Positions 8,357-17,511 of a DNA stretch of 41,503 nt are shown here, piece by piece. The stretch lies in the NCBI GenBank assembly GCA_015655195.1, contig JAATFM010000082.1, positions 1 through 41,503 on the forward strand. Direction: 5' to 3'. The position numbers were made by a program, and so were the translations under genes. The first letter of the stretch is position 1; each line of letters begins with the position of its first letter. The notes beneath the pieces are model-generated. The model saw only the letters and a program-made list of their open reading frames with translations, was not told where the DNA came from and did no database searches. Source of the stretch: Terriglobales bacterium (GTDB lineage Bacteria > Acidobacteriota > Terriglobia > Terriglobales > Acidobacteriaceae).

Positions 8357-8753
8357 CTCTCGGCCTCCGCCTGCACGCCGGCTGCGCGCTTCAATGCGCG
8401 AATCTCGCCCACGCAAGATTAACCCAAATCGCTTGAGAAAAATACATTTTGCGTTCTAATATAGCCGACGATACACTGCAAGCTGTCTCATCCTCGCATT
8501 TAACGCTTCGACACAGTTTTGTAAGACCCGCTGTGGGGCTGGTCTGATACAAAACCATTGCAGGCGTCACTTATGATTGCAGCGTCGGCAGATGGATGAG
8601 GCGGCTTGCTGAACCGGTTTCTTGCGTAACCTGCTGCTGCGTTTTTTGTTCCGCTTTTGTTCTGTTTTGTTCCTGGAGGGCCGCCTTGACTGATGCGAGC
8701 CGCGCCGCTCCCTGCTTTTCAGAGTTCTGTTACCTTTCACGGCGGTCCGACTT
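8357..8753. promoter_or_regulatory. divergent control region upstream of tssK2
   Basis: This is 397 nt without a convincing gene, between the leftward tail-anchored protein gene and rightward tssK2. It contains an imperfect inverted repeat, GTTTTGTAAGACC (8516-8528) against GGTCTGATACAAAAC (8541-8555), which pairs with a small bulge. It also contains three copies of TTTTGTTC at 8644, 8655 and 8665, i.e. 11 and 10 nt apart, so on one face of the helix. Both are candidate regulator sites. The part near 8417-8465 is A/T-rich and could hold the leftward promoter. Confidence 0.45.
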
Positions 8754-10106
8754 ATGAAATTCCTGTCGCGTGTTGTGTGGTCAGAAGGAATGCACCTCGG
8801 CCCGCATCACTTTCAGGCTCAGAGCCGGTATTTTGAAGACACTCTCTGGTTTCTTAACGCGTATCTGCACCAGGAGCCCTGGGGATTTCTTCACTTCTCG
8901 ATTGATGCCGCCGCTCTGCGCAACGGAGTGGCGACGCTGAGTTATGCCTCCGGCATCCTGCCCGACGGGCTCATCTTCGATCTACCGGATTGCGACGCGC
9001 CACCGCCGCCGCTGCCGCTCGACAAAGTTTTCACACCGACGGACAGCGAGGTTCTGCTCTACCTCGGCATTCCCCGCCGCCGCAACGACGGGACCGACTG
9101 CAATCTCTCCGGCGACACCTCGGCGCGCTACAGCGCTGCGGCCCGGACTATCCGCGACGACTCCTTCGGCAACGGCGAGTACAACGTCTCCTTCGCCAAC
9201 AAGAATTTCGCGCTGCTGAGCCAGTCGCAGATTACCGACGAGGTCGTCGCCGTCCCCATCGCCCGCATCCAGCGCGACGGCAAGGGCGGCTTCCTGTGCG
9301 ACCCGGATTACATCGCGCCGTGTCTCCGCATCGCCGCCTGCGAGAACCTCGTCGTGCTGCTGCACAATCTCGCCCACGCCCTCGAAGAAAAGATCGCTTC
9401 CACCCGCGCCGTCCGCCAGGGCTCGCGCGGATTCGAGCTTGGCACCTCGGCCCTCGACGTGGCGAACTACTGGTTCATTCACGCGCTCTCCGCCGCGCTG
9501 CCCGCGCTGCGCAATCACCTGCAGGACCGCCGCAGCCACCCCGAGGACGTGTACCGCGACCTGGTGCGGCTCGCCGGCTCGCTCGGCACTTTTGCCATGC
9601 AGGCGCGGCCCGACGAGATTCCACCCTACCGGCACGGCTTTCTCACCGCGACCTTCGGCGAGTTGGATGCGCTGATCCGCAAGTATCTCGAAATCGTCGC
9701 GCCCTCGAACACGGTAACGCTCGACTTCAAGCGCGCGGAGCAATATATTTATTCCGCGCCGGTTCTCGACGAGCGGTGCCTGCGCCGCGCCCGCTGGGTC
9801 TTCGGCATCCGTTCCTCGATCGGTGAATCCACGCTGCTGCGACAGACCCCGCAGGCCGTAAAAATCTGTTCCGCCGAGGGCGTCGGCAAGCTCGTGCAGC
9901 GCGCCCTGCCCGGCATGGAGTTGACGCATCTTCCCGTTCCACCCTCCGCGATGCGCGCGGAGGCCGACATGCACTATTTCTCCGTCTCTCTCGCCGGGCC
10001 CTGTTGGCAACACATTTTGCAAACCAAGCAGGTTGGCGTCTACCTGCCGGGCGAACTCGGAGACGCGCAGTTCGATCTCACCGTGATTCTGGAGACATCC
10101 GCATGA
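8754..10106 (+). CDS. tssK: T6SS baseplate protein TssK, second copy
   Basis: This 450-residue protein starts MKFLSRVVWSEGMHLGPHHFQ, the canonical TssK opening (the WSEGM.L.PHHFQ block is closer to the family norm than in the first copy). The C-terminal blocks 'LVQRALPGMELTHLPVPPSAM' and 'YFSVSLAGPCWQHILQTKQVGVYLP' are also conserved. The two TssKs align end to end but differ at most positions, so they are old paralogues and not a recent duplication. The gene overlaps tssL by 4 nt (ATGA) and heads the tssK-tssL-tssM run. By position this copy is the best candidate for the partner of TssL/TssM. Confidence 0.94.
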   Translation: MKFLSRVVWSEGMHLGPHHFQAQSRYFEDTLWFLNAYLHQEPWGFLHFSIDAAALRNGVATLSYASGILPDGLIFDLPDCDAPPPPLPLDKVFTPTDSEVLLYLGIPRRRNDGTDCNLSGDTSARYSAAARTIRDDSFGNGEYNVSFANKNFALLSQSQITDEVVAVPIARIQRDGKGGFLCDPDYIAPCLRIAACENLVVLLHNLAHALEEKIASTRAVRQGSRGFELGTSALDVANYWFIHALSAALPALRNHLQDRRSHPEDVYRDLVRLAGSLGTFAMQARPDEIPPYRHGFLTATFGELDALIRKYLEIVAPSNTVTLDFKRAEQYIYSAPVLDERCLRRARWVFGIRSSIGESTLLRQTPQAVKICSAEGVGKLVQRALPGMELTHLPVPPSAMRAEADMHYFSVSLAGPCWQHILQTKQVGVYLPGELGDAQFDLTVILETSA

Positions 10107-10813
10107 CCGCCACAAACGCAACTCCAGCCGCCGCACCGGACGGGAAGACCAGCAACCTCGCGCTGGTCTTTCAGGAGGTCTTTACCGTCGTGCTCCGCAC
10201 CCGTGTGCTGGGCCAGCGCGTCGATAACGCCGACTACTTTCGCAATACGCTCAAGCAGATGATTTCGAGCGCCGTACAGGAAGCGCGCGGGCAGGGCTAC
10301 TCCGACGAGGCCACGCGCATGGCGATTTACGCCATCGTCGCCTTCGTCGATGAAAGCATTCTCAACTCCAGCGATCCCGTTTTTGCCGGCTGGGCCGGGC
10401 GGTCTCTTCAACAAGAAATGTTCGGCGGCCACGTCGCCGGAGAATACTTCTTCCGCAACGTCACCGACCTGATGAACCGCCCCGACTCCGCCGAAGTCGC
10501 CGACGCGCTCGAACTGCACGCGCTCTGCCTGATGCTCGGCTACCGCGGCCGCTTCGCCTTCGGCGAGTCCTCTGAGATTCAAACCATCCTGCAGCGCATC
10601 CGCGAAAAGATTGTCCGCATCCGCGGCGCGTATGCGCTCTTCCGCCCGCAGGAGACGCCGGCCGCGCCTCCCGCTAAAAAGGGCGATCCGCTTGTCGGGC
10701 TGCTGAAAATCGCCGCCATTCTCATCGTCGTCCTTGCCATCGTTGCCTACGCCGGGTACTTTCTCCTGCTCGGACAATCGGTATCCGCCACAGCCGCCTC
10801 GGCGGTCGTTTAA
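10103..10813 (+). CDS. tssL: T6SS inner-membrane protein TssL (DotU family)
   Basis: The start is the ATG at 10103, overlapping the tssK2 stop by 4 nt (ATGA), and gives 236 residues. Family marks are 'IYAIVAFVDESIL' (residues about 75-87), 'WAGRSLQQEMFGGHVAGEYFF' (97-117), 'LELHALCLMLGYRGRFAFGE' (136-155) and a single C-terminal membrane segment (about 199-223). This is the usual TssL plan: a cytoplasmic helical domain on a C-terminal anchor. There is no peptidoglycan-binding OmpA-like extension, so anchoring to the wall must come from elsewhere. With TssM it forms the membrane complex that docks TssK. Confidence 0.94.
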   Translation: MTATNATPAAAPDGKTSNLALVFQEVFTVVLRTRVLGQRVDNADYFRNTLKQMISSAVQEARGQGYSDEATRMAIYAIVAFVDESILNSSDPVFAGWAGRSLQQEMFGGHVAGEYFFRNVTDLMNRPDSAEVADALELHALCLMLGYRGRFAFGESSEIQTILQRIREKIVRIRGAYALFRPQETPAAPPAKKGDPLVGLLKIAAILIVVLAIVAYAGYFLLLGQSVSATAASAVV

Positions 10814-10834
10814 TCAGTTGCTGGAGCTCTTCCC

Positions 10835-13800
10835 ATGCGCGTCCTTGTCGGGATTCTCTGTTTTGTTGTCTATCTTGCGCTTATCATCTGGCTCGCCTTT
10901 GCACTGCACTTTGCGGGCCTGCGCCTGATTCTCTTTATCGCGATTCTCGGCCTGCTCGGTGCGGCCATCGTCGGCTTCGTCCTCTGGTTTCTGCACCAGA
11001 ACAGCAAGTCGTCTTCGGGCGGCGGCGATGTGAACGCCACCGACATGACGAATCTTTCAGCGCTGCTGAAAGACGCCGACTCGAAGGTGCGCCAGGTCAA
11101 CCGCGCGGGAGCCAAGTCGCTCGCCGCGATGCCGCTGCTCTACATCGTGGGCGATGAAAACTCCGCCAAGACGCAGACCGTGCTGCAAGCCGGCCTCGAC
11201 CCGGAGCTGATCGCCGGCAATGTCTTTCAGGACGGCGGCGTAGTCCCGACCTCGCTGGCCAATGTTTGGCTCACCGGTTCTGCCGCGCTTGTCGAGGCCG
11301 GCGGCCCTCTGCTCAAACAGCCGCCGCTCTGGAAGCGCTTCGTACAGGCAACGGTTCCCTCGCATCTCGGCTCGGCGCTTTCGAGCAACAGCAAGCTCCC
11401 GGCGCGCGCCATCGTGGTCTGCGTCAGCATCGAGCGCATCCTCGCGCCCAGCACCGCCGAGCAGATCAAAGCCCTGGCGCAGACGCTGAACGAGCGCCTC
11501 CGCGAGCTATCGCAGATTCTCGGCATCTCGCTGCCCGTCTACGTTCTCTTCACCAAGCTCGATACGATGGGTTCCTTCAGCGATTTTGCCGTGCGGCTCT
11601 CGGAAGAAGAAGTCAAATTCCCCGTCGGCTCGCTGCTCTCTTCCATCGGCGCAGGCTCGGGCCTCTATGCCGAGCGCGCCGCCGCTTCGATCGGCTCGAA
11701 ATTCGACCAGCTCGTCTACGCGCTCTCCGAGTTTCGCCTCGACGTGCTGGCACGGGGCACGGAGATTCAGCAGCAGGCACGCGCCTACGAGTTTCCTCGC
11801 GACCTTCGCAAGCTGCGCGCCGGAATTCTCTCGCTGCTCGTGGAAGTCGCGCGGCCCAGCCAGATCGGCGTCAATCCCTTCCTGCGCGGCTTCTTCTTTA
11901 CCGGCATGAGGGCGCATATCGTCAGTGATGTTCTCGACGTGGCCGCTACACAAGCGCCACCGCAGGCCGCTCCCGGCACGCCGGAGGGCGCAACGCGCGT
12001 CTTCTCATTCTCCGGGATGAAGCCCGCCGCGCCAGCGACAGCGCAGCGCTCCGGCGGAACGCGCAAGGTGCCGCAGTGGGTCTTTTTGCCGCACCTCTTC
12101 TCGCAGATTCTGCTTGCCGACAAGTCCGCACTCGAAACCAGCCGCGCCAGCACCCGCACCAGCGGCCTCAAGCGATTCCTGCTCGCCACGGCCAGCGTGC
12201 TCGTGCTCGTCATACTGGCGTTTGCGTCGATCTCCTTCTTCCGCAACCGCTCGCTCGTGAGCAGCGTTGCTACGGCTTCTGCCGCGCCTATTACCGCCGT
12301 CGCACCGGGCAACTTCGCGGCTACGGATGACCTGCAATCGCTCGACAAGCTGCGCGCAGTAGTGGACGAGCTCGACAAGTACAAGACCGACGGCGCGCCG
12401 TGGCTCAACCGCATGGGGCTGAACCAGGCCGACAAGCTTTATCCCATCGCCTGCCACGCCTATACGAAGCGCTTCGGCTCGCTGCTGCTGGCACCGACGC
12501 AGCGCAATATCGTGACCGCGATGCGCGCCGTGCCCGCCGCTCCCAAGCCCGACGACGATTACAGCGCCACCTATCGCCCGCTCAAGGCGTACATTATGAC
12601 GACCTCGAATCCGAACCCGGATTCCCCGGCCGACACGGTAGAATTCCTGCCCTCGGCGCTGCTCACCGCGTGGCAGGGCAAAGGCACGCCGGAGCCCGCC
12701 GCAGCCTCGCTTGCGCAGGCTCAGTTTGAGTTCTACGCGCGCTTGCTCGCCGAGCCAGGCTCCTGCATGGCAATTGCCGGCGGCTCGCCCGATCAGGCCG
12801 CCATCGCACAAGCCCGCACCTATCTGAACGGCTTCCAGGGATTCCAGCACGTCTACCAGTCGATGCTGGCCGCGGCCAACCGCAAGGTTCCCGGCTTTAC
12901 CTTCAACAGCAAATACCCCGGCACCGCCGCTTACATCGTGAACAGCTTCCCGATCCAGGGCGCCTTCACCAAGCCCGGATTCGCCTTCATGCAGGACGCC
13001 ATCCTGCATCCCGACCCGTACTTCAAGGGCGAAGAGTGGGTGCTTGGCCCCAGCACCGGCCCGCAGATCGACCGCGCCGCGCTGACCGCGCAGCTCAAGC
13101 AGGTTTACACCGCAGACTTCCTCTCAACATGGCGCACTTACCTGCAAAAATCGCAGTTCGTAGGCTACCGGAACTACGCCGACGCCGGCGCGAAGCTCAG
13201 CGTGCTCGATTCCAATACCTCGCCGATGCTGGAGCTTTTCTGGCTGATCTCGTCGAACACCGCCGTACCGGCCCCCGAGATTTCAAGCCAGTTCCAGGCG
13301 CCGCAGACGGTCGTTCCGCCGACCAACCCGGACAGCCGCCTGCTCGCGCAGCCAAACCAGCCTTACATTGCCGGGCTGCAAGGGCTCGAAGGCGCGGTGA
13401 AGAATCTCACTACCGTGCCGAATCCCTCCGACCCCAGCGCCGTTGCACCGGTGAATCAAGCCGCCGTCAGCGCCGAGCAGGCCGCCGAGAACCTCCGCAA
13501 CGGCTTTACGCCGGACCGCACCGCGAATCTCGACCAGACTTCGTTCCGGCTGCTGCAAGCACCGATTGAAGCGGCCAAGGCGCTCGCCGCGCAGGCTCCC
13601 GCACAGGCCGCCGGAGGCGGAGCCAAGGCATTTTGCGCGCAGGCCGCGCCGGTGCTTGCCAAGTTCCCCTTCAACCCGCAATCGACCGTGGACGCGACGC
13701 CGGAAGAAGTCGCGCAGGTCTTCGCGCCTCCGCAGGGAGCCTTCTGGCAGTACTACAACAGCGCGCTCAAGTCGATGGTGGTGCAGACGGGAACGAATTT

Positions 13801-14269
13801 CTCGCCCGTGTCCGGTTCGCCGGTTCATATCGGCCACGGATTCCTCTCGTTCCTGAATCACGCGGCAACGATCTCCTCGGCGCTCTTCCCCGGCGGCGGC
13901 AACACGCCCACGCTGAACTTCACCCTCACGCCGGACAAGGCCGACAGCATTCCCAGCGCCGTCCTGAATATCGATGGCCAGTCGCTCGCCGCCACCGGCT
14001 CAGCCGCCACCTTCCACTGGACGGCACAGCCTTCCAGCCACACCACGCTCAGCGGGCCAATCAATCCTCCGCCATATCAGGGAACCTGGTCCGTCTTCCG
14101 CTTTGCCTACGATGCCGAGCATCCGGCTCCAAACCGGCTCAAGGGCAACTTCCAATTCAACAACCGCTCCCAGGGCGTTGTAATCTACGACGTATCCGGA
14201 CCCGGCGCTCCGCTGCTGAATCCCGATTTCATGCGCGCCGCACGCTGCGTCTCCAATCCGGCGCAATGA
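10835..14269 (+). CDS. tssM: T6SS inner-membrane protein TssM (IcmF family)
   Basis: This 1144-residue protein starts 21 nt after tssL. Two membrane segments lie at about 1-24 and 27-53, and a third at about 447-470, leaving a large periplasmic C-terminal part as in other TssMs. The nucleotide-binding-like loop reads GDENSAKT (residues 106-113): it keeps the Lys-Thr but not the usual GxxGxGK form. The GTPase-type 'VYVLFTKLD' (around residue 236) is intact. TssM spans the envelope and in proteobacteria meets the outer-membrane lipoprotein TssJ; no tssJ is visible here. The C-terminus 'YDAEHPAPNRLKGNFQFNN' and 'GVVIYDVSG' is typical of the family's last beta-domain. Confidence 0.93.
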   Translation: MRVLVGILCFVVYLALIIWLAFALHFAGLRLILFIAILGLLGAAIVGFVLWFLHQNSKSSSGGGDVNATDMTNLSALLKDADSKVRQVNRAGAKSLAAMPLLYIVGDENSAKTQTVLQAGLDPELIAGNVFQDGGVVPTSLANVWLTGSAALVEAGGPLLKQPPLWKRFVQATVPSHLGSALSSNSKLPARAIVVCVSIERILAPSTAEQIKALAQTLNERLRELSQILGISLPVYVLFTKLDTMGSFSDFAVRLSEEEVKFPVGSLLSSIGAGSGLYAERAAASIGSKFDQLVYALSEFRLDVLARGTEIQQQARAYEFPRDLRKLRAGILSLLVEVARPSQIGVNPFLRGFFFTGMRAHIVSDVLDVAATQAPPQAAPGTPEGATRVFSFSGMKPAAPATAQRSGGTRKVPQWVFLPHLFSQILLADKSALETSRASTRTSGLKRFLLATASVLVLVILAFASISFFRNRSLVSSVATASAAPITAVAPGNFAATDDLQSLDKLRAVVDELDKYKTDGAPWLNRMGLNQADKLYPIACHAYTKRFGSLLLAPTQRNIVTAMRAVPAAPKPDDDYSATYRPLKAYIMTTSNPNPDSPADTVEFLPSALLTAWQGKGTPEPAAASLAQAQFEFYARLLAEPGSCMAIAGGSPDQAAIAQARTYLNGFQGFQHVYQSMLAAANRKVPGFTFNSKYPGTAAYIVNSFPIQGAFTKPGFAFMQDAILHPDPYFKGEEWVLGPSTGPQIDRAALTAQLKQVYTADFLSTWRTYLQKSQFVGYRNYADAGAKLSVLDSNTSPMLELFWLISSNTAVPAPEISSQFQAPQTVVPPTNPDSRLLAQPNQPYIAGLQGLEGAVKNLTTVPNPSDPSAVAPVNQAAVSAEQAAENLRNGFTPDRTANLDQTSFRLLQAPIEAAKALAAQAPAQAAGGGAKAFCAQAAPVLAKFPFNPQSTVDATPEEVAQVFAPPQGAFWQYYNSALKSMVVQTGTNFSPVSGSPVHIGHGFLSFLNHAATISSALFPGGGNTPTLNFTLTPDKADSIPSAVLNIDGQSLAATGSAATFHWTAQPSSHTTLSGPINPPPYQGTWSVFRFAYDAEHPAPNRLKGNFQFNNRSQGVVIYDVSGPGAPLLNPDFMRAARCVSNPAQ

Positions 14270-14283
14270 CGGCCGCCATGCAG

Positions 14284-14329
14284 TTTTGAACGATTTCCGA
14301 CTTCCGACTTCCGAGATTTTGAACGATTT
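14284..14329. repeat. short direct repeat after tssM
   Basis: TTTTGAACGATTT occurs at 14284-14296 and 14317-14329, separated by 20 nt made of the tandem CGACTTC/CGACTTC-like sequence. It fills most of the gap between tssM and the phosphatase gene. The role is unknown. Confidence 0.6.
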
Positions 14330-14362
14330 TTCGAGAGAAGAGCCCTCCCCATCGAGGCCGAT

Positions 14363-15511
14363 ATGACAGAAGAAATCCAGAACCCGCCCGCCGAAGTGCA
14401 AGCCGAGCATTCTTCGGAACCCGCCATCGCGACGCCGCACGCCGGAGAGACCGCGCATGCTCTCCCTGCTTCCACCCCGGAACACGAGGCGGAAACTGTC
14501 CCTGAGCCGGAAATAGCGTCCGCAACGGAAGCGCCGACGCGCGACGCAGCGACGGATCGAGCGATTGAAGAGGCACTTTTTGCTCCGGATGAGCCGAAGG
14601 CAGCCGCGTCTGAGCCTGTTGCGGCGGAGTTCGAGCCGGAACCGGCTACGGAAACCGCCTCGGCTGCGGAAATGGTCACGCAAACGGCGTTTGAAACGCC
14701 CGCTCCCGCCGCTGCCGAAGTGGCTCCGGCTGCCGCTTTCGTTTCCAGCCCCGCACGCGCCAATCTCGCCGTTTCCGCGCTCAGCGACATCGGCTGCGTC
14801 CGCACCAACAACGAGGACGCATACGGCTACGACTCCGATCTCGGCATTTTCGTGGTCTGCGACGGCATGGGCGGCATGGCCGCCGGCGAGGTAGCAAGCT
14901 CGAATGCCGTGGCCGCGCTCGTCAACACCTTCGCCGACTCCGCCGGCACGGCGCTTTCCGTTGGCACGCGCCTCCAGCACGCCGTGCACACGGCCAACCG
15001 CACCGTGTGGGACCTGGGCCAGCTTCCCGAACACAAAGGCATGGGAACCACCACTGTTGCCGCAGCGCTCGACGGCGACAAGCTCATCATTGCCAACGTG
15101 GGCGACAGCCGCGCCTACGTGCTGCAGGGCGGGCAGGCCGCGCAGGTCACTGTCGATCACTCCTATCTCAACGAGCTGATTCGCAACGGCACGCTGACCA
15201 AGGAGAACGCGCACCTCGCCGACCTGCATGGCTACGAGTCCGTCATCACCCGCGCCATCGGCGTGTCTGAGACCGTGGAGCCGGATTTCTACTCCGTCGA
15301 TCTCACCCCCGGAACTTTTGTCCTGATCGCCAGCGACGGCCTGACGCGTTACGTGCAGCAGGATGAGATTGCCGCCATTCTGCAGTCGGCTCCATTTGAG
15401 AAAATCTGCACCAACCTGATCGACCTGGCAAAGCTGCGCGGCGGGCACGACAACATTACCTGCATCCTGCTGCTGTCGCTGCCTCCAGGAGCCGTACAGC
15501 CCGCGCAATGA
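14363..15511 (+). CDS. PP2C-type serine/threonine phosphatase with acidic N-terminal extension
   Basis: This 382-residue protein has a Glu/Ala/Pro-rich low-complexity N-terminus (about 1-130) followed by a complete PP2C (PPM) domain. Visible motifs are 'CVRTNNEDAYGY' with the metal-binding RxxNED, 'VVCDGMGGMAAGE', 'GMGTTTVAAAL', 'NVGDSRAYVLQGG', 'LIASDGLTRYV' and 'GGHDNITCILL'. Metal-binding Asp residues sit in each of these. Such phosphatases (PppA/Stp type) remove phosphates set by Hanks-type kinases and in several species control T6SS firing through an FHA protein. Here neither the kinase nor the FHA protein is in the window, so the T6SS link rests on adjacency to tssM. It overlaps the next gene by 4 nt. 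Confidence 0.92.
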   Translation: MTEEIQNPPAEVQAEHSSEPAIATPHAGETAHALPASTPEHEAETVPEPEIASATEAPTRDAATDRAIEEALFAPDEPKAAASEPVAAEFEPEPATETASAAEMVTQTAFETPAPAAAEVAPAAAFVSSPARANLAVSALSDIGCVRTNNEDAYGYDSDLGIFVVCDGMGGMAAGEVASSNAVAALVNTFADSAGTALSVGTRLQHAVHTANRTVWDLGQLPEHKGMGTTTVAAALDGDKLIIANVGDSRAYVLQGGQAAQVTVDHSYLNELIRNGTLTKENAHLADLHGYESVITRAIGVSETVEPDFYSVDLTPGTFVLIASDGLTRYVQQDEIAAILQSAPFEKICTNLIDLAKLRGGHDNITCILLLSLPPGAVQPAQ

Positions 15512-16323
15512 CCGAACCTCAGCCCCAATCCGGACCGGATGCGAAGACTGTAACGGTCGACTTCAAGATTGCTCTCGAAGACGGCACCATCGGTATGAGC
15601 GCCGTCGTGCCGGAGGGCCAGTGCACCATCACCGACCTGCTCCCGGTCCTGCAATCGCTCGACATGTCGCTGCTCAGCTCGGTCGAGGAGCAGATTGGCG
15701 AGGCCGGGCTGAAGGTTTCCTGCAAGGCCGGATGCGGAGCCTGCTGCCGGCAGATGGTGCCGCTGAGCCTCTTTGAGGCCGAGTCGCTTGCCGCCTGGAT
15801 CGGCACGCTGCCGGAAGCGGTGCGGCAGACGCTTGCCGGGCGCTTTCACGCGGCCCTGCGCAAACTTGCAGACGCCGGAATCATCGACCGGCTGACGAAG
15901 GAACGCTGGTTTGCCCGTGAAGATTCCGCCTGGACGCTCCCCATGGACTACTTTCACGCCGGCGTTCCCTGCCCATTCCTGATCGATGAGTCCTGCTCCA
16001 TCCATCCCATCCGCCCGCTCGTCTGCCGCGAGTACCTTGTTACCTCCGACCCGATCCACTGCGCCGCTCCGGAGACTCTCCAGATAGCGCCGGTTCCCGT
16101 GCCGCTCCATCTCGCGCATATTCTTGACCGCATGGGAGCCGAGCTGGAGCCGGGAACGCAGGGATGGATTCCGCTCGTCTTTCTCTTTGCGTGGATGGAG
16201 AGCGGCGCGCACCCCGGCAAGTCCTATTCCGGCACCGGGCCGGAGGTGCTGCACGAGTTTGTCAGCCGGGCGAAGTACGGGGAGCATCCGAAAAAGCCGG
16301 ATGAAAAAGAAGCAGCAAGTTAG
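15508..16323 (+). CDS. YkgJ-family cysteine-cluster protein
   Basis: This 271-residue protein contains the cluster C72-x3-C76-G-x-C79-C80 (CKAGCGACC) and, later, 'CPFLIDESCSIHPIRPLVCREY', the paired pattern of the YkgJ (UPF0153) family, thought to bind zinc or an iron-sulfur centre. The first 60 residues are an extension without recognisable motif. It overlaps the PP2C gene through an ATGA junction, so the two are made together. No membrane segment or signal peptide is seen. The molecular function of the family is not established, and none is claimed here. Confidence 0.85.
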   Translation: MTEPQPQSGPDAKTVTVDFKIALEDGTIGMSAVVPEGQCTITDLLPVLQSLDMSLLSSVEEQIGEAGLKVSCKAGCGACCRQMVPLSLFEAESLAAWIGTLPEAVRQTLAGRFHAALRKLADAGIIDRLTKERWFAREDSAWTLPMDYFHAGVPCPFLIDESCSIHPIRPLVCREYLVTSDPIHCAAPETLQIAPVPVPLHLAHILDRMGAELEPGTQGWIPLVFLFAWMESGAHPGKSYSGTGPEVLHEFVSRAKYGEHPKKPDEKEAAS

Positions 16324-16359
16324 CGCCGCTTCGCGGCAAGCGAGTTAGCAGGTCAGCGC

Positions 16360-17055
16360 TCAGGCCACGGCAGAGGAAGCAACGGCCGAGACGGCTTGCT
16401 GCTCCTCGGCATCGAGCCGGGAGGCGGCTTCGGCAGCGGCGGCGGCCAGCACGCGGTGGTGGATGGTAAAGAGCGCCAGTTCCAGCCGGTCGCTTACTCC
16501 GGTCTTATCGTAAATTGACCGCAGGTAGTTTTTGATGACCTGTTCGGTGGTCTTGAGCCTTCCGGCAATCTCGCGGTTCTTGCATCCTTGCACGATGAGC
16601 GCAACAATCCGCATCTCTTTGGCGGTGAGGCGGTCGCGGACGCGCCGGCCCACCACGTCCTCTTCGAGCGGCTCGGCCACCACAAGCTGTGTCGGAATCC
16701 ATGTGTCGCCGGCGGCTACACGCCGGACACAATCCACAAGCGACTGCCCGGTGACGGAGCGGAAGACCACGCCGCGGAAGCCCTGCTGCACGTAGAGCGA
16801 GGCGCTCTCGCTGTTTTCGGCAATCACGATGCCCCGGCTGCCGGTCTCGTCGAGCGTCTTGCGGAGCAGGGCCATGTCAGGCTTGAGCGAGGCGGCAAAG
16901 AGCACAATCGAGCCGGGAAAGGTGGCAACGGCGTGCAGCAGGCGGTCCATGTCCGAGCACTGCGCGATAATGCGCACGTCGTCGTCCATGGCCAGCACCT
17001 TGGCCGTCCCGGCGCGAAAGATTGCCTGTGAGTCCGCAAGAATGATCTTGTTCAT
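16360..17055 (-). CDS. NarL/LuxR-type regulator with degenerate receiver domain
   Basis: The start is set at 17055 (MNKIILADSQAIFRAG), where receiver homology begins; the open frame upstream is not family-like. The product is 231 residues: a receiver-like domain (1-118) and a LuxR helix-turn-helix (about 143-205, 'LTAKEMRIVALIVQGCKNREIAGRLKTTEQVIKNYLRSIYDKTGV'). In the receiver, the phosphoacceptor position (FAASLKPDM, about residue 55) is Ala, the second acidic-pocket residue is Ser (ADSQ) and the signalling Lys is Arg (VVFRS). Classical phosphorylation is therefore unlikely, and control by ligand, partner or amount is inferred. An Ala/Glu-rich tail follows the HTH. It converges on the YkgJ gene and has no kinase beside it. 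Confidence 0.9.
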   Translation of the reverse strand: MNKIILADSQAIFRAGTAKVLAMDDDVRIIAQCSDMDRLLHAVATFPGSIVLFAASLKPDMALLRKTLDETGSRGIVIAENSESASLYVQQGFRGVVFRSVTGQSLVDCVRRVAAGDTWIPTQLVVAEPLEEDVVGRRVRDRLTAKEMRIVALIVQGCKNREIAGRLKTTEQVIKNYLRSIYDKTGVSDRLELALFTIHHRVLAAAAAEAASRLDAEEQQAVSAVASSAVA

Positions 17056-17511
17056 GCCGTCTGTCTCATCCAAGCTGCGCTGAGGAGCCTGCTCCCGTGC
17101 GCGTCTTTCCGCAGCAAACCCGTGGGACCCCGTCCAGACCCCGCCTGGAATCCGCCCCGGCCCGTCAATCCCGCTCCGCACGGGCGCATGGAGCGAAATG
17201 GCCTGCCTGCATTGCTTTCCTAATCGGCGGCGCAGAGGAAAACTCCGCGATGCGTCGAAACGAGACAACCCCGAGCCGACGAAATGACTTCCGCCGCACA
17301 TGGAACCGAAACAGGCAAGGTAACGAGTCCGAAGTAACTTAAGAAGAGATTACAAGGCTCCGCATGGAGCGGCCAACAAAAATCGTGCCGCATGGATCGC
17401 CCCGGTGTTGCCTGCGATGGGACATACCCGGCACCGGGCCGGCTCCAGACTGGCACCGTGGTGGTGTCAAGTTGGTTCCAGAGGCAGCGGGCCGGTTTGC
17501 CGGGAAGCTAT

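Noticed and set aside
8692..8840. Small leader open frame overlapping the tssK2 start
   Set aside because: It has a GGAGG 9-13 nt upstream but runs into tssK2 in another frame with no conserved sequence; too little to call.
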